Of a stretch of 64,000 nucleotides of DNA, positions 24,685 to 38,200 are shown one piece after another. The DNA lies in contig JAZBRS010000076.1 in the NCBI GenBank assembly GCA_037176725.1, positions 120,981,001 through 121,045,000 of the forward strand. Reading direction: 5' to 3'. The notes under the pieces were generated by a model. The model worked only from the letters and a program-made list of their open reading frames with translations, searched no databases and was not told where the DNA came from. Both the position numbers and the translations under genes were made by a program. Position 1 is the first letter of the stretch, and each line of letters begins with the position of its first letter. This DNA is from Posidonia oceanica. Lineage: Eukaryota; Streptophyta; Magnoliopsida; Alismatales; Posidoniaceae.

Positions 24685-27600
24685 ACTTATCAATCCTGAC
24701 CTCTATGGGGTCTTCATAGGGCTTGCACATACCATTCTTGGTGGTCCGGTCTTGATAAGGCTTGCACTTACCATTCCGAACATCCTCCGGGTCCTGATAG
24801 GGCATGCACGTATCATTCTTGGCGGTCTAGTCTTGATAAGGCTTGCAGTTATCATTCCTGACCGCTCCCTTGGTCTTGATAGGGCATGCACCTCTCATTC
24901 CTGGCGGTCCGGTCTTGATAAGGCCTGCACTTTTCATTCCGGACATCTTCTGTGTCATGATAGAGCTTGCGCCTATCATTTTTGGCGGTCCGGTCATGAT
25001 AAGGCCTACACTTATCATTCCTGACCTCCTCCTGGTCCTGATAGGGCTTGTAGCTTCCAATCCTGGCGGTCCGGTCGTGGTAACGCTTGTACTTGTCATT
25101 CCTGACCTCTTCCTTGTCTTGATAGGGCATGCAACTATCATTCCGGGCAGTTCGGTCTTGGTAAGGCATGCACTTATCATTCTTGACCTCAACTGGGTCT
25201 TGATTAGGCTTGCACATATCATTCCTAGCGGTCCGGTCATGATAAGGCTTGCACTTATCTTTCCTGACCTCTTCCTGGTCTTGATAGCGCTTGCACCTAT
25301 CATTCCAGGCGGTCCGGTCATGATAAGGCTCGCACTTATCATTCCTGACCTATCCATGGGTCTCGATAGGGCTTGCACCAATCATTCTTGGTGGTCTAGT
25401 CTTGATAAGGCTTGCACTTATCATTCCTGACCTCACCCTAGGTCTTGATAGGGCTTGCACCTATCATTCCTGGCGGTCCGGTCATGATAAGGCTTGCACT
25501 TAACAATCCAGACCTCTTCCATGTCTTGATAGGTTTTGCACCTATCATTCCTAGCGATCCGGTCTTAATAAGGCTTGCACTTATCATTCCTGACCTCTTC
25601 GGGTCTTGATAGGGCTTGCACCAATCATTCCTAGCAATCCTGTCATGATATGGCTTGCACTTATCGTTCCTGAACTGTTCCATGTCCTGATTGGGCTTGC
25701 ACCAATCATTCCTGGTGGTCTCGTCTTCGTAAGGCTTGCACTTTTCATTCCTGACCTCTTCCAGGTCTAGATTAGGCAAGCGCCTAACAATCCTAGCGTT
25801 CTGGTCATGATAAGGCATGCACTTATCATTCCTGGCCTCTTTCGGGTCTTGATAGGGCTTGCACCAAACATTCCGGGTGGTCCGGTCTTGATAAGGCTTG
25901 CTCTTATCAATCCTGACCTCTTCTTGGTCTTGATAGGGCTTGCACTATTCATTCCTGGCGGTCCGGTCAAGATAAGGCTTGCACATATCATTCCTGACCT
26001 CTTCTGGGTCTTGATAGCGCTTGCACTAATCATTCCTGGCGGTGCGGTCTTGATTAGGCTTGCACTTATCAATCCAGACCTCTTCCAGGTCTTGATAGGT
26101 TTTGCACATATCATTCTAGGCGGTCCGGTCGTGGTAAGGCATGCACTTATCGTTCCTGACCTCTTCGAGGTCTTGATAGGTCTTGCACCTCTCTTTCCTA
26201 GCAATCCGGTCTTGATAAGGCTTGCACTTATCATTCCTGACCTCTTCCGTGTCCTGATAGGGCTAGCACCAATCATTCCTGGAGGTCTTGTCTTGATAAG
26301 GCATGCTCTTATCATCCCTAACCTCTTCCAAGTCTTGATAGGGCTTGCACCTATCATTCCTGGCTGTCCAGTCTTGATAAGGCATGCACTTATCGTCCCT
26401 GACCTCTTCCGGGTCCAGATTAGGCAAGCACCTAACAATCCTAGTGGTCCGGTCTTGATAAGGTATGCACTTATCATTGCTGACCTCTTTCGGGTCTTGA
26501 TAGGGCTTGTGCCAAACATTCCTGGCGGTCCGGTCATGATAAGCCTTGCTCTTATCATTCCAGACCTCTTCTAGGTCTTGATAGGGCATGCACCAATCAT
26601 TCCAGGCATTTCGTTCTTGATAAGTCTTGCACAAATCATTCCTGACCACTTCCGGGTCATGATTTGGCTTGCACCTACCATTCCTGGCAGTCCGGTCATG
26701 ATAAGGCCTGCGCATATCATTCTGGACCTCTTCTGGGTCTTGATAGGGCTTGCACCTATCATTCCAGGCGGTTCGATATTGATAAGGCTTGCACTTATCA
26801 TTCCTGACCTATACTGGGTCTTGGCAGGGGTTGAACCTAACACTCCTGGTGGTCCGGTCTTCATTAGGCTAGCACTTATCATTCTTGACCTCTTCCAGGT
26901 CATGATAGGGCTTGCACCTATCATTCCTAGCGGTGCGGTCTTGATAAGGCTTTCACTTATCAATTCTGACCTCTTTCGGGTCTTCGTAGGGCTTGCACAT
27001 ACCATTCCTGGTGGTCCGGTCTTGATAAGGCTTGCTCTTACCATTCCTGACCTCCTCCGGGTCTTGATAGGGCATGCACGTATCATTCTTTGCGGTCCAG
27101 TCTTGATAAGGCTTGCTCTTATCATTCCTGACCACTCCCTTGGTCTTGATAGGGCATGCACCTCTCATTCCTGGCGGTCCAGTCTTGATAAGGCCTACAC
27201 TTTTCATTCCGGACCTCTTCTGTGTCATGATAGGGCTTGCGCCTATCATTTTTGGCGGTGCAGTCATGATGAGGCCTGCACTTATCATTCCTGACCTCCT
27301 CCTGGTCTTGATAGGGCTTGTAGCTTCCAATCCTGGCGGTCCGGTCGTGGTAATGCATGTACTTGTCATTCCTGACCTCTCCTTGTCTTGATAGGGCTTG
27401 CAACTATCATTCCGGGCAGTTCTGTCTTGGTAAGGCTTGCACTTATCATTCTTGACCTCATCTGGGTCTTGTTTAGGCTTGCACCTAACATTCCTAGTGG
27501 TTCGGTTTTGATAAGGCTTGCACTAATCATTCCTGAACTCTTCCGAGTCTTGCTTGGGCTAGCGCCTATCATTCCTGACCTCTTCTGGGTTTTGATAGGG

Positions 27601-30600
27601 CGTGCACCAATCATTCCTGGCATTCCGTTCTTGATAAGTCTTGCACAAATCATTCCTGACCTCTTCCGGGTACTGATTTGGCTTGCACCTACTATTCCAG
27701 GCAGTCCGGTCTTGATAAGGCCTACGCATATCATTCCGGACCACTTCCGGGTCTTGATAGGGCTTGCACCTTTCATTCCTAGCGGTTCGATCTTGATATG
27801 GCTTGCACTTATCATTCCTGACCTATTTCGGGTCTTGGCAGGGGTTGAACCTATCACTCCTGGTGGTCCGGTCTTCATTAGGCTAGCACTAATCATTCCT
27901 GACCTCTTCCAGGTCTTGATAGGGCTTGCACCTATCATTCCTAGCGGTGCGGTCATGATAAGGCTTGCACTTATCAATCCTGACCTCTTCCGGGTCGCCA
28001 TAAGGCGTGCACATACCATTCCTGGTGGTCCGGTCTTGATGAGGCTTGCTCTTACCATTCCTGACCTCCTCTGGGTCTTGATAGGGCATGCACGTATCAT
28101 TCTTGGCGGTCCAGTCATGATAAGGCTTGCACTTATCATTCCTGACCGCTCCCTTGGTCTTGATAGGGCATGCACCTCTCATTCCTGGCGGTCCGATCTT
28201 GATAAGGCCTGCACTTTTCATTCCAGACATCTTCTGTGTCATGATAGGGTTTGCGCCTATCATTTTTGGCAGTCCGGTCATGATAAGGCCTACACTTATC
28301 ATTCCTGACCTCCTCCTGGTCCTGATAGGGCTTGTAGCTTCCAATCCTGGCGGTCCGATCGTGGTAACACTTGTACTTGTCATTCCTGACCTCTTCCTTG
28401 TCTTGATTGGGCTTGCAACTATCATTCCGGGCGGTTCGATCATGGTAAGGCATGCACTTATCATTTTTGACCTCATCTGGGTCTTGATTAGGCTTGCACC
28501 TAACATTCCTAGCGGTCCGGTCATGATAAGGCTTGCACTTATCTTTCCTGACCTCTTCCAGGTCTTGATAGCGCTTGCTCCTTTCATTCCTGGCGGTCCA
28601 GCCATGATAAGGCTTGCACTTATCGTTCCTGACCAATCCATGGGTCTCGATAGGGCTTGCACCAATTATTCTTAGCGGTCTAGTCTTGATAAGGCTTGCA
28701 CTTATCATTCTTGACCTCACCCTAGGTCTTGATAGGCCTTGCACCTATCATTCCTGGCGGTCCGGTCATGATAAGGCTTCCACTTATCAATCCAGATCAC
28801 TTCCATGTCTTGATAGGTTTTGCACCTATCATTCCTGGCAGTCTGGTCTTGATAAGGCTTGCACTTATCGTTCCTGACCTCTTCTGGTCTTGATAGGGCT
28901 TGCACCAATCATTCCTAGCAATCCGGTCTTGATAAGGCTTGCACTTATCGTTCCTGACCTCTTCCGTGTCCAGATAGGGCTTGCACCATTCATTCCTAGC
29001 GGTCTGGTCTTGAAAAGGCTTGCACTTTTCATCCCTGACCTCTTCCGGGTCTAGATTAAGCAAACGCCTAACAATCCTGGTGTTCCGGTCTTGATAAGGC
29101 TTGCACTTATCAATCCTGGCCTCTTTCGGGTCATGATTGGGCTTGCGCCAAATATTCCGGGTTGTCCGGTCTTGATAAGGCTTCCTCTTATCATTCCTGA
29201 TCTCTTCTGGGTCATGATAGGGCTTGCTCTAGTCATTCCTGGCGGTCCGGTCAAGATAAGGCTTGCACATATCATTCCTGACCTCTTCTGGGTCTTGATA
29301 GCGCTTGCACTAATCATTCCTGGCGGTGCGGTCTTGATTAGGCTTGCACTTATCAATCCAGACCTCTTCCAGGTCTTGATAGGTTTTGCACCTATCAATC
29401 TAGGCGGTCCGGTCGTGGTAAGGCATGCACTTATCGTTCCTGACCTCTTTGAGGTCTTGATAGGGCTTGCACCTCTCTTTCCTAGCAATCCGGTCTTGAT
29501 AAGGCTTGCACTTATCATTCCTGACCTCTTCCGTGTCCTGATAGGGCTAGCACCAATCATTCCTGGAGGTCTTGTCTTGATAAGGCATGCTCTTATCATC
29601 CCTAACCTCTTCCAGGTCTTGATAGGGCTTGCACCTATCATTCCTGGCGGTCCAGTCTTGATAAGGCATACACTTATCATCCCTGACCTCTTCCGGGTCC
29701 AGATTAGGCAAGCACCTAACAATCCTAGTGGTCCGGTCTTGATAAGGCATGCACTAATCATTGCTGACCTCTTTCGGGTCTTGATAGGGCTTGTGCCAAA
29801 CATTCCTGGCGGTCCGGTCATGATAAGGCTTGCACTTATCATTCCTGACATCTTCCGGGTCTAGATAGTGCTTGCACCTATCATTCTTGGCTGTCTGGTC
29901 TTGATACGGCTTGCACTTTTCATTCTGGACCTCTTTCGTGTCTTGGTAGGGCATGCACTTATCGTTCCTAGCGGTCCTGTCTTGATAAGGCTTGCACTTA
30001 TCATTCCAGAACTCTTCCGGGTCTTGAAAGGGCTTGCACCCATCATTCCTGGCGGTCCGGTCTTCATAAGGCAAGCACTTTTCAATCCTAACCTCCTCTA
30101 GGTCTTGGTAGGCCCTGCACCAATCATTCCTGGCGTTCCGTTCTTGATAAGTCTTGCACTAATCGTTCCTGACCGCTTCCGGTTCGTGATAGGGCTTGCA
30201 CCTACCATTCCTGGTGGTCCGGTCTTGATAAGGCTTGCTCTTATCATTCCTGACCTCTTCCGGGTTTTGATAGGGCATGCACCAATCATTCCTGGCATTT
30301 CGTTCTTGATAAGTCTTGCACAAATCATTCCTGACCTCTTCCGGGTCATGATTTGGCTTGCACCTACCATTCCAGGCAGTCCGGTCTTGATAAGGCCTGC
30401 GCATATCATTCCGGACCGCTTCTGGGTCTTGATAGGGCTTGCACCTATCATTCCTGGCGGTTCGAACTTGATATGGCTTGCACTTATCATTCCTGAACTA
30501 TACCGGGTCTTGGCAGGGGTTGAACCTAGCACTCCTGGTGGTCCGGTCTTCATTAGGCTAGCACTTATCATTCTTGACCTCTTCCAGGTCTTGATAGGGC

Positions 30601-32859
30601 TTGCACCTATCATTCCTAGCGGTGCGGTCTTGATAAGGCTTGCACTTATCAATTCTGACCACTTTCGGGTCTTCATAGGGCTTGCACATACCATTCCTGG
30701 TGGTCCGGTCTTGATAAGGCTTGCTCTTACCATTCCTGACCTCCTCCGGGTCTTGATAGGGCATGCACGTATCATTCTTGGCGGTCCAGTCTTGATAAGG
30801 CTTACTCTTATCATTCCTGACCGCTCCCTTGGTCTTGATAGGGCATGCACCTCTCATTCCTGGCGGTCCGGTCATGATAAGGCCTGCACTTTTCATTCCG
30901 GACCTCTTCTGTGTCATGATAGGGCTTACGCCTATCATTTTTGGCAGTACAGTCATGATAAGGCCTGCACTTATCATTCCTGACCTCCTCCTGGTCCTGA
31001 TAGGGCTTGTAGCTTCCAATCCTGGTGGTCCGGTCGTGGTAATGCTTGTACATGTCATTCCTGACCTCTTCCTTGTCTTGATAGGGCTTGCAACTATCAT
31101 TCCGGGCGGTTCGGTCTTGGTAAGGCATGCACTTATCACTCTTGACCTCATCTGGGTCTTGTTTAGGCTTGCACCAAACATTCCTAGCGGTCCGGTCAAG
31201 GTAAGGCTAGCACTTATCTTTCCTGACCTCTTCCAGGTCTTGATAGCGCTTGCTCCTATCATTCCTGGCTGTCCGGTCATGATAAGGCTCGCACTTATCG
31301 TTCCTAACCTATCCATGGGTCTCGATAGGGCTTGCACCAATCATTCTTGGCGGTCCGGTCTTGATAAGGCATGCACTTATCATTCCTAACCTCACCCTAG
31401 GTCTTGATAGGGCTTGCACCTATCATTCCTAGCTGTCCGGTCTTGATAAGGCTTGCACTTATCAATCCAGACATCTACCATGTCATGATTGGTTTTGCAC
31501 CTATCATTCCTGGCTGTCCGATCTTGATAAGGCATGCACTTATCGTTCCTGACCGCTTCGGGTCTTGATAGGGCTTGCTCCAATCATTCCAAGCAATCCG
31601 GTCTTGATAAGGCCTGCACTTATCGTTCCTGACCTCTTCCGTGTCCTGATAGGGCTTGCACCAATCATTCCTGGTGGTCTGGTCTTCATAAGGCTTGCAC
31701 TTTTCATCCCTGACCTCTTCCGGGTCTAGATTAGGCAAGCGCCTAACAATCCTGGCGTTCCGGTCTTGATAAGGCATGCACTTATCAATCCTGGCCTCTT
31801 TCGGGTCTTGATAGGGCTTGCGCCAAACTTTCCGTGTTGTCCGGTCTTGATAAGGTTTCCTCTTATCATTCCTGACCTCTTCTGGGTCATGATAGGGCTC
31901 GCACTAGTCATTCCTGGCGGTCCGGTCAAGATAGGGCTTGCACATATCATTCCTGACCTCTTCTGGGTCTTGATAGCGCTTGCACTAATCAGTCCTGGCG
32001 GTGCGGTCTTGATTAGGCTTGCACTTATCAATCCAGACCTCTTCCAGGTCTTGATAGGTTTTGCACCTATCATTCCAGGCGGTCCGGTCGTGGTAAGGCA
32101 TGCACTTATCGTTCCCGACCTCTTCGAGGTCATGATAGGGCTTGCACCTCTCTTTCCTAGCAATCCAGTCTTGATAGGGCTAGCACCTATCATTCCTGGC
32201 GGTCTTGTCTTGATAAGGCATGCTCTTATCATCCCTGACCTCTTCCAGTTCTTGATAGGGCTTGCACCTATCATTCCTGGCGGTCCGGTCTTGTTAAGGC
32301 ATGCACTTATCATCCCTAACCTCTTCCGGGTCCAGATTAGGCAAGCACCTAACAATCCTGGTGGTCCGGTCTTGATACGGCATGCACGTATCATTGCTGA
32401 CCTCTATCGGGTCTTGATAGGGCTTGCACTGATCATTCCTGACCTCTTCCGAGTCTTGCTAGAGCTTGCGCCTATCCTTCCTGACCTCTTCTAGGTTTTG
32501 ATAGGGCATGCACCAATCATTCCTGGCATTCCGTTCTTGATAAGTCTTGCACAAATCAATCCTGACCTCTTCCGGGTAATGATTTCGCTTGCACCTACCA
32601 TTCCAGGCAGTCCGGTCTTGATAAGGCCTACGCATATCATTTCGGACCTCTTCCGGGTCTTGATAGGGCTTGCACCTATCTTTCCTAGCGGTTCGATCTT
32701 GATAAGGCTTGCACTTATCATTCCTGACCACTTCTGGGTCTTGATAGGGCTTGCACTGATCTTTCCTGGTGGTCTGCTCAAGATTTGGGTTGCACCAATC
32801 ATTCCTGACCTCTCTCTGGGTCTGGATTGCGCTAGCACCATTTATTCCTAGTGGTTCGG

Positions 32860-35250
32860 TTTTGATAAGGCTTGCACTAATCATTCCGGAACTCTTCCGA
32901 GTCTTGCTAGAGCTTGCGCCTATCCTTCCTGACCTCTTCTGGGTTTTGATAGGGCATGCACCAATCATTCCTGGCATTCCGTTCTTGATAAGTCTTGCAC
33001 AAATCAATCCTGACCTCTTCCGGGTAATGATTTCGCTTGCACCTACCATTCCAGGCAGTCCGGTCTTGATAAGGCCTACGCATATCATTCCGGACCTCTT
33101 CCGGGTCTTGATAGGGCTTGCACTTATCATTCCTAGCGGTTCGATCTTGATAAGGCTTGCACTTATCATTCCTGACCTATTTTGGGTCTTGGCAGGGGTT
33201 GAACCTATCACTCCTGGTGGTCCGGTCTTCATTAGGCTAGCACTTATCATTCTTGACCTCTTCCAGGTCTTGATAGGGCTTGCACCTATCATTCCTAGCG
33301 GTGCGGTCATGATAAGGCTTGCACTTATCAATCCTGACCTCTTCGGGTCTTCATAGGGCTTGCACATACCATTCCTGGTGGTCCGGTCTTGATAAGGCTT
33401 GCTCTTACCATTCCTGACCTCCTCCGGGTCTTGATAGGGCATGCACGTATCATTCTTGGCGGTCCAGTCTTGATAAGGCTTGCACTTATCATTCCTGACC
33501 GCTCCCATGGTCTTGATAGGGCATGCACCTCTCATTCCTGGCGGTCCGGTCTTGATAAGGCCTGCACTTTTCATTCCTGGCGGTCCGGTCATGATAAGGC
33601 TTCCACTTATCAATCCAGATCTCTTCCCTGTCTTGATAGGTTTTGCACCTATCATTCCTTGCGGTCCGGTCTTGATAAGGCTTGCACTTATCGTTCCTGA
33701 CCTCTTCTGGTCTTGATAGGGCTTGCACCAATCATTCCTAGCAATCCGGTCATGATAAGGCATGCACTTATCGTTCCTGACCTCTTCCGTGTCCTGATAG
33801 GGCTTGCACCAATCATTCCTAGCGGTCTGGTCTTGAAATGGCATGCACTATTCATCCCTGACCTCTTCCGGGTCTAGATTAGGCAAACGCCTAACAATCC
33901 TGCCGTTCCGGTTTTGATAAGGCTTGCACTTATCAATCCTGGCCTCTTTCGGGTCATGATAGGGCTTGCGCCAAGCATTCCGTGTTGTCCGGTCTTGATA
34001 AGGCTTCCACTTATCATTCCTGATCTCTTCTGGGTCATGATAGGGCTTGCACTAGTCATTCCTGGCGGTCCGGTCAAGATAAGGCTTGCACATATCATTC
34101 CTGACCTCTTCCGGGTTTTGATAGCGCTTGCACTAATCATTCCTGGCGGTGCGGTCTTGATAAGGCATGCTCTTATCATCCCTGACCTCTTCCAGTTCTT
34201 GATAGGGCTTGCACCTATCATTCCTTGCGGTCCGGTCTTGATAAGGCATGCACTTATCATCCCTAACCTCTTCCGGGTCCAGATTAGGCAAGCACCTAAC
34301 AATCCTGGTGGTTCGGTCTTGATAAGGCATGCACGTATCATTGCTGACCTCTATCGGGTCTTGATAGGGCTTGTGCCAAACATTCATGGCGGTCTGGTCA
34401 TGATAAGCCTTGCTCTTATCATTCCAGACCTCTTCTGGGTCTTGATAGGGCTTGCACTGATCATTCCTGGTGGTCTGCTCAAGATTTGGGTTGCACCAAT
34501 CTGGATTGCGCTAGCACCATTTATTCCTAGTGGTTCGGTTTTGATAAGGCTTGCACTAATCATTCCGGAACTCTTCCGAGTCTTGCTAGAGCTTGCGCCT
34601 ATCCTTCCTGACCTCTTCTGGGTTTTGATAGGGCATGCACCAATCATTCCTGGCATTCCGTTCTTGATAAGTCTTGCACAAATCAATCCTGACCTCTTCC
34701 GGGTAATGATTTCGCTTGCACCTACCATTCCAGGCAGTCCGGTCTTGATAAGGCCTACGCATATCATTCCGGAACTCTTCCGGGTCTTGATAGGGCTTGC
34801 ACCTATCATTCCTAGCGGTTCGATCTTGATAAGGCTTGCACTTATCATTCCTGACCTATTTTGGGTCTTGGCAGGGGTTGAACCTATCACTCCTGGTGGT
34901 CCGGTCTTCATTAGGCTAGCACTTATCATTCTTGACCTCTTCCAGGTCTTGATAGGGCTTGCACCTATCATTCCTAGCGGTGCGGTCATGATAAGGCTTG
35001 CACTTATCAATCCTGACCTCTTCGGGTCTTCATAGGGCTTGCACATACCATTCCTGGTGGTCCGGTCTTGATAAGGCTTGCTCTTACCATTCCTGACCTC
35101 CTCCGGGTCTTGATAGGGCATGCACGTATCATTCTTGGCGGTCCAGTCTTGATAAGGCTTGCACTTATCAATCCTGACCACTCCCTTGGTCTTGATAGGG
35201 CATGCACCTCTCATTCCTGGCGGTCCGGTCTTGATAAGGCCTGCACTTTT
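32860..35250. repeat. Near-identical segments of about 700 bp, 1680 bp apart, in the array
   Basis: The stretch 32860-33570 recurs at 34540-35250, sharing rare variants such as GGGTAATGATTTCGCTTGC. Part of it is also present once more at about 32440-32700. The left copy then jumps at about 33570 to a different unit phase, which marks a recombination junction. Confidence 0.65.
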
Positions 35251-38200
35251 CATTCTGGACATCTTCTGTGTCATGATAGGGCTTGCGCCTATCATTTTTG
35301 GCGATCCGGTCATGATAAGGCCTACACTTATCATTCCTGACCTCCTCCTAGTCTTAATAGGGCTTGTAGCTTCCAATCCTGGCGGTCCGGTCGTGGTAAC
35401 GCTTGTACTTGTCATTCCTAACCTCTTCCTTGTTTTGATAGGGCTTGCAACTATCATTCCGGGTGGTTCGGTCTTGGTAAGGCATGCACGTATCATTCTT
35501 GACCCCATCTGGGTCTTGATTAGGCTTGCACCTAACATTCCTAGCGGTCCGGTCATGATAAGGCTTGCACTTATCTTTCGTGACCTCTTCCAGGTCTTGA
35601 TAGCGCTTGCTCCTATCATTCCTGGCGGTCTAGTCATGACAAGGCTCGCACTTATCGTTCCTGACCAATCCATGGGTCTCGATAGGGCTTGCACCAATCA
35701 TTCTTAGCGGTCTGGTCTTGATAAGGCTTGCACTTATCATTCCTGACCTCACCCTAGGTCTTGATAGGGCTTGTACCTATCATTCCTGGCGGTCCGGTCA
35801 TGATAAGGCTTCCACTTATCAATCCAGATCTCTTCCATGTCTTGATAGGTTTTGCACCTATCGTTCCTTGCGGTCCGGTCTTGATAAGGCTTGCACTTAT
35901 CGTTCCTGACCTCTTCTGGTCTTGATAGGGCTTGCACCAATCATTCCTAGCAATCCGGTCATGATAAGGCTTGCACTTATCGTTCCTGACCTCTTCCGTG
36001 TCCTGATAGGGCTTGCACCAATCATTCCTAGCGGTCTGGTCTTGAAATGGCATGCACTATTCATCCCTGACCTCTTCCGGGTCTAGATTAGGCAAACGCC
36101 TAACAATCCTGCCGTTCCGGTCTTGATAAGGCTTGCACTTATCAATCCTGGCCTCTTTCGGGTCATGATAGGGCTTGCGCCAAGCATTCCGTGTTGTCCG
36201 GTCTTGATAAGGCTTCCACTTATCATTCCTGATCTCTTCTGGGTCATGATAGGGCTTGCACTAGTCATTCCTGGCGGTCCGGTCAAGATAAGGCTTGCAC
36301 ATATCATTCCTGACTTTTTCTGGGTCTTGATAGCGCTTGCACTAATCATTCCTGGCGGTGCGGTCTTGATTAGGCTTGCACTTATCAATCCAGAACTCTT
36401 CCAGGTCTTGATAGGTTTTGCACATATCATTCTAGGCGGTCCGGTCGTGGTAAGGCATGCACTTATCGTTCCTGACCTCTTCGAGGTCTTGATAGGTCTT
36501 GCACCTCTCTTTCCTAGCAATCCGGTCTTGATAAGGCTTGCACTTATCATTCCTGACCTCTTCCGTGTCCTGATAGGGCTAGCACCAATCATTCCTGGAG
36601 GTCTTGTCTTGATAAGGCATGCTCTTATCATCCCTAACCTCTTCCAAGTCTTGATAGGGCTTGCACCTATCATTCCTGGCTGTCCAGTCTTGATAAGGCA
36701 TGCACTTATCGTCCCTGACCTCTTCCGGGTCCAGATTAGGCAAGCACCTAACAATCCTAGTGGTCCGGTCTTGATAAGGCATGCACTTATCATTGCTGAC
36801 CTCTTTCGGGTCTTGATAGGGCTTGTGCCAAACATTCCTGGCGGTCCGGTCATGATAAGCCTTGCTCTTATCATTCCAGACCTCTTCTGGGTCTTGATAG
36901 GGCTTGCACTGATCATTCCTGGTGGTCTGCTCATGATTAGGGTTGCACCAATCATTCCTGACCTCTCTCTGGGTCTTGATTGCACTAGCACCTTTTATTC
37001 CTTGTGGTCCGGTTTAGATAAGGATTGCACTAATCATTCCTGAACTCTTCCGAGTCTTGCTAGCGCTTGCGACTATCATTCCTGACCTCTTCCGGGTTTT
37101 GATAAGGCATGCACCAATCATTCCTGGCATTCTGTACTTGATAAGTCTTGCACAAATCAGTCCTGACCTCTTCCGGGTCATGATTTGGCTTGCACCTACC
37201 ATTCCAGGCAATCCGGTCTTGATAAGGCCTGCGCATATCATTCCGGTCCTCTTCCGGGTCTTGATAGGGCTTGCACCTATCATTCCTGGCGGTTCGATCG
37301 TGATAAGGCTTGCAATTATCATTCCTGACCAATTCCGGGTCTTGGCAGGGGTTGAACCTATCACTACTGGTGGTCCAGTCTTCATTAGGCTAGCACTTAT
37401 CATTCTTGACCTCTTCCAGGTCCTGATAGGGCTTGCACCTATCATTCCTAGCGGTGCGGTCTTGATAAGGCTTGCACTTATCAATCCTGACCTCTTTCGG
37501 GTCTTCATAGGGCTTGCACATACCATTCCTGGTGGTCCGGTCTTCATAAGGCTTGCACTTACCATTCCGAACATCCTCCGGGTCCTGATAAGGCATGCAC
37601 GTATCATTCTTGGCGGTCCAGTCTTGATAAGGCTTGTAGTTATCATTCCTGACCGCTCCCTTGGTCTTGATAGGGCATGCACCTCTCATTCCTGGCGGTC
37701 CGGTCTTGATAAGGCCTGCACTTTTCATTCCGGACATCTTCTGTGTCATGATAGGGCTTGCGCCTATCATTTTTGGCGGTCCGGTCATGATAAGGCCTAC
37801 ACTTATCATTCCTGACCTCCTCCTGGTCCTGATAGGGCTTGTAGCTTCCAATCCTAGCGGTCCGGTCGTGGTAACGCTTGTACTTGTCATTCCTGACCTC
37901 TTCCTTGTCTTGATAGGGCTTGCAACTATCATTCCGGGCGGTTCGGTCTTGGTAAGGCATGCACTTATCATTCTTGACCACATCTGGGTCTTGATTAGGC
38001 TTGCACCTAACATTCCTAGCGGTCCGGTCGTGATAAGGCTTGCACTTATCTTTCCTGACCTCTTCCAGGTCTTGATAGTGCTTGCACCTATCATTCCAGG
38101 CGGTCCAGTCATGATAAGGCTCGCACTTATCATTCCTGACCTATCCGTGGGTCTCGATAGGGCTTGCACCAATCATTCTTGGTGGCCTGGTCTTGATAAG

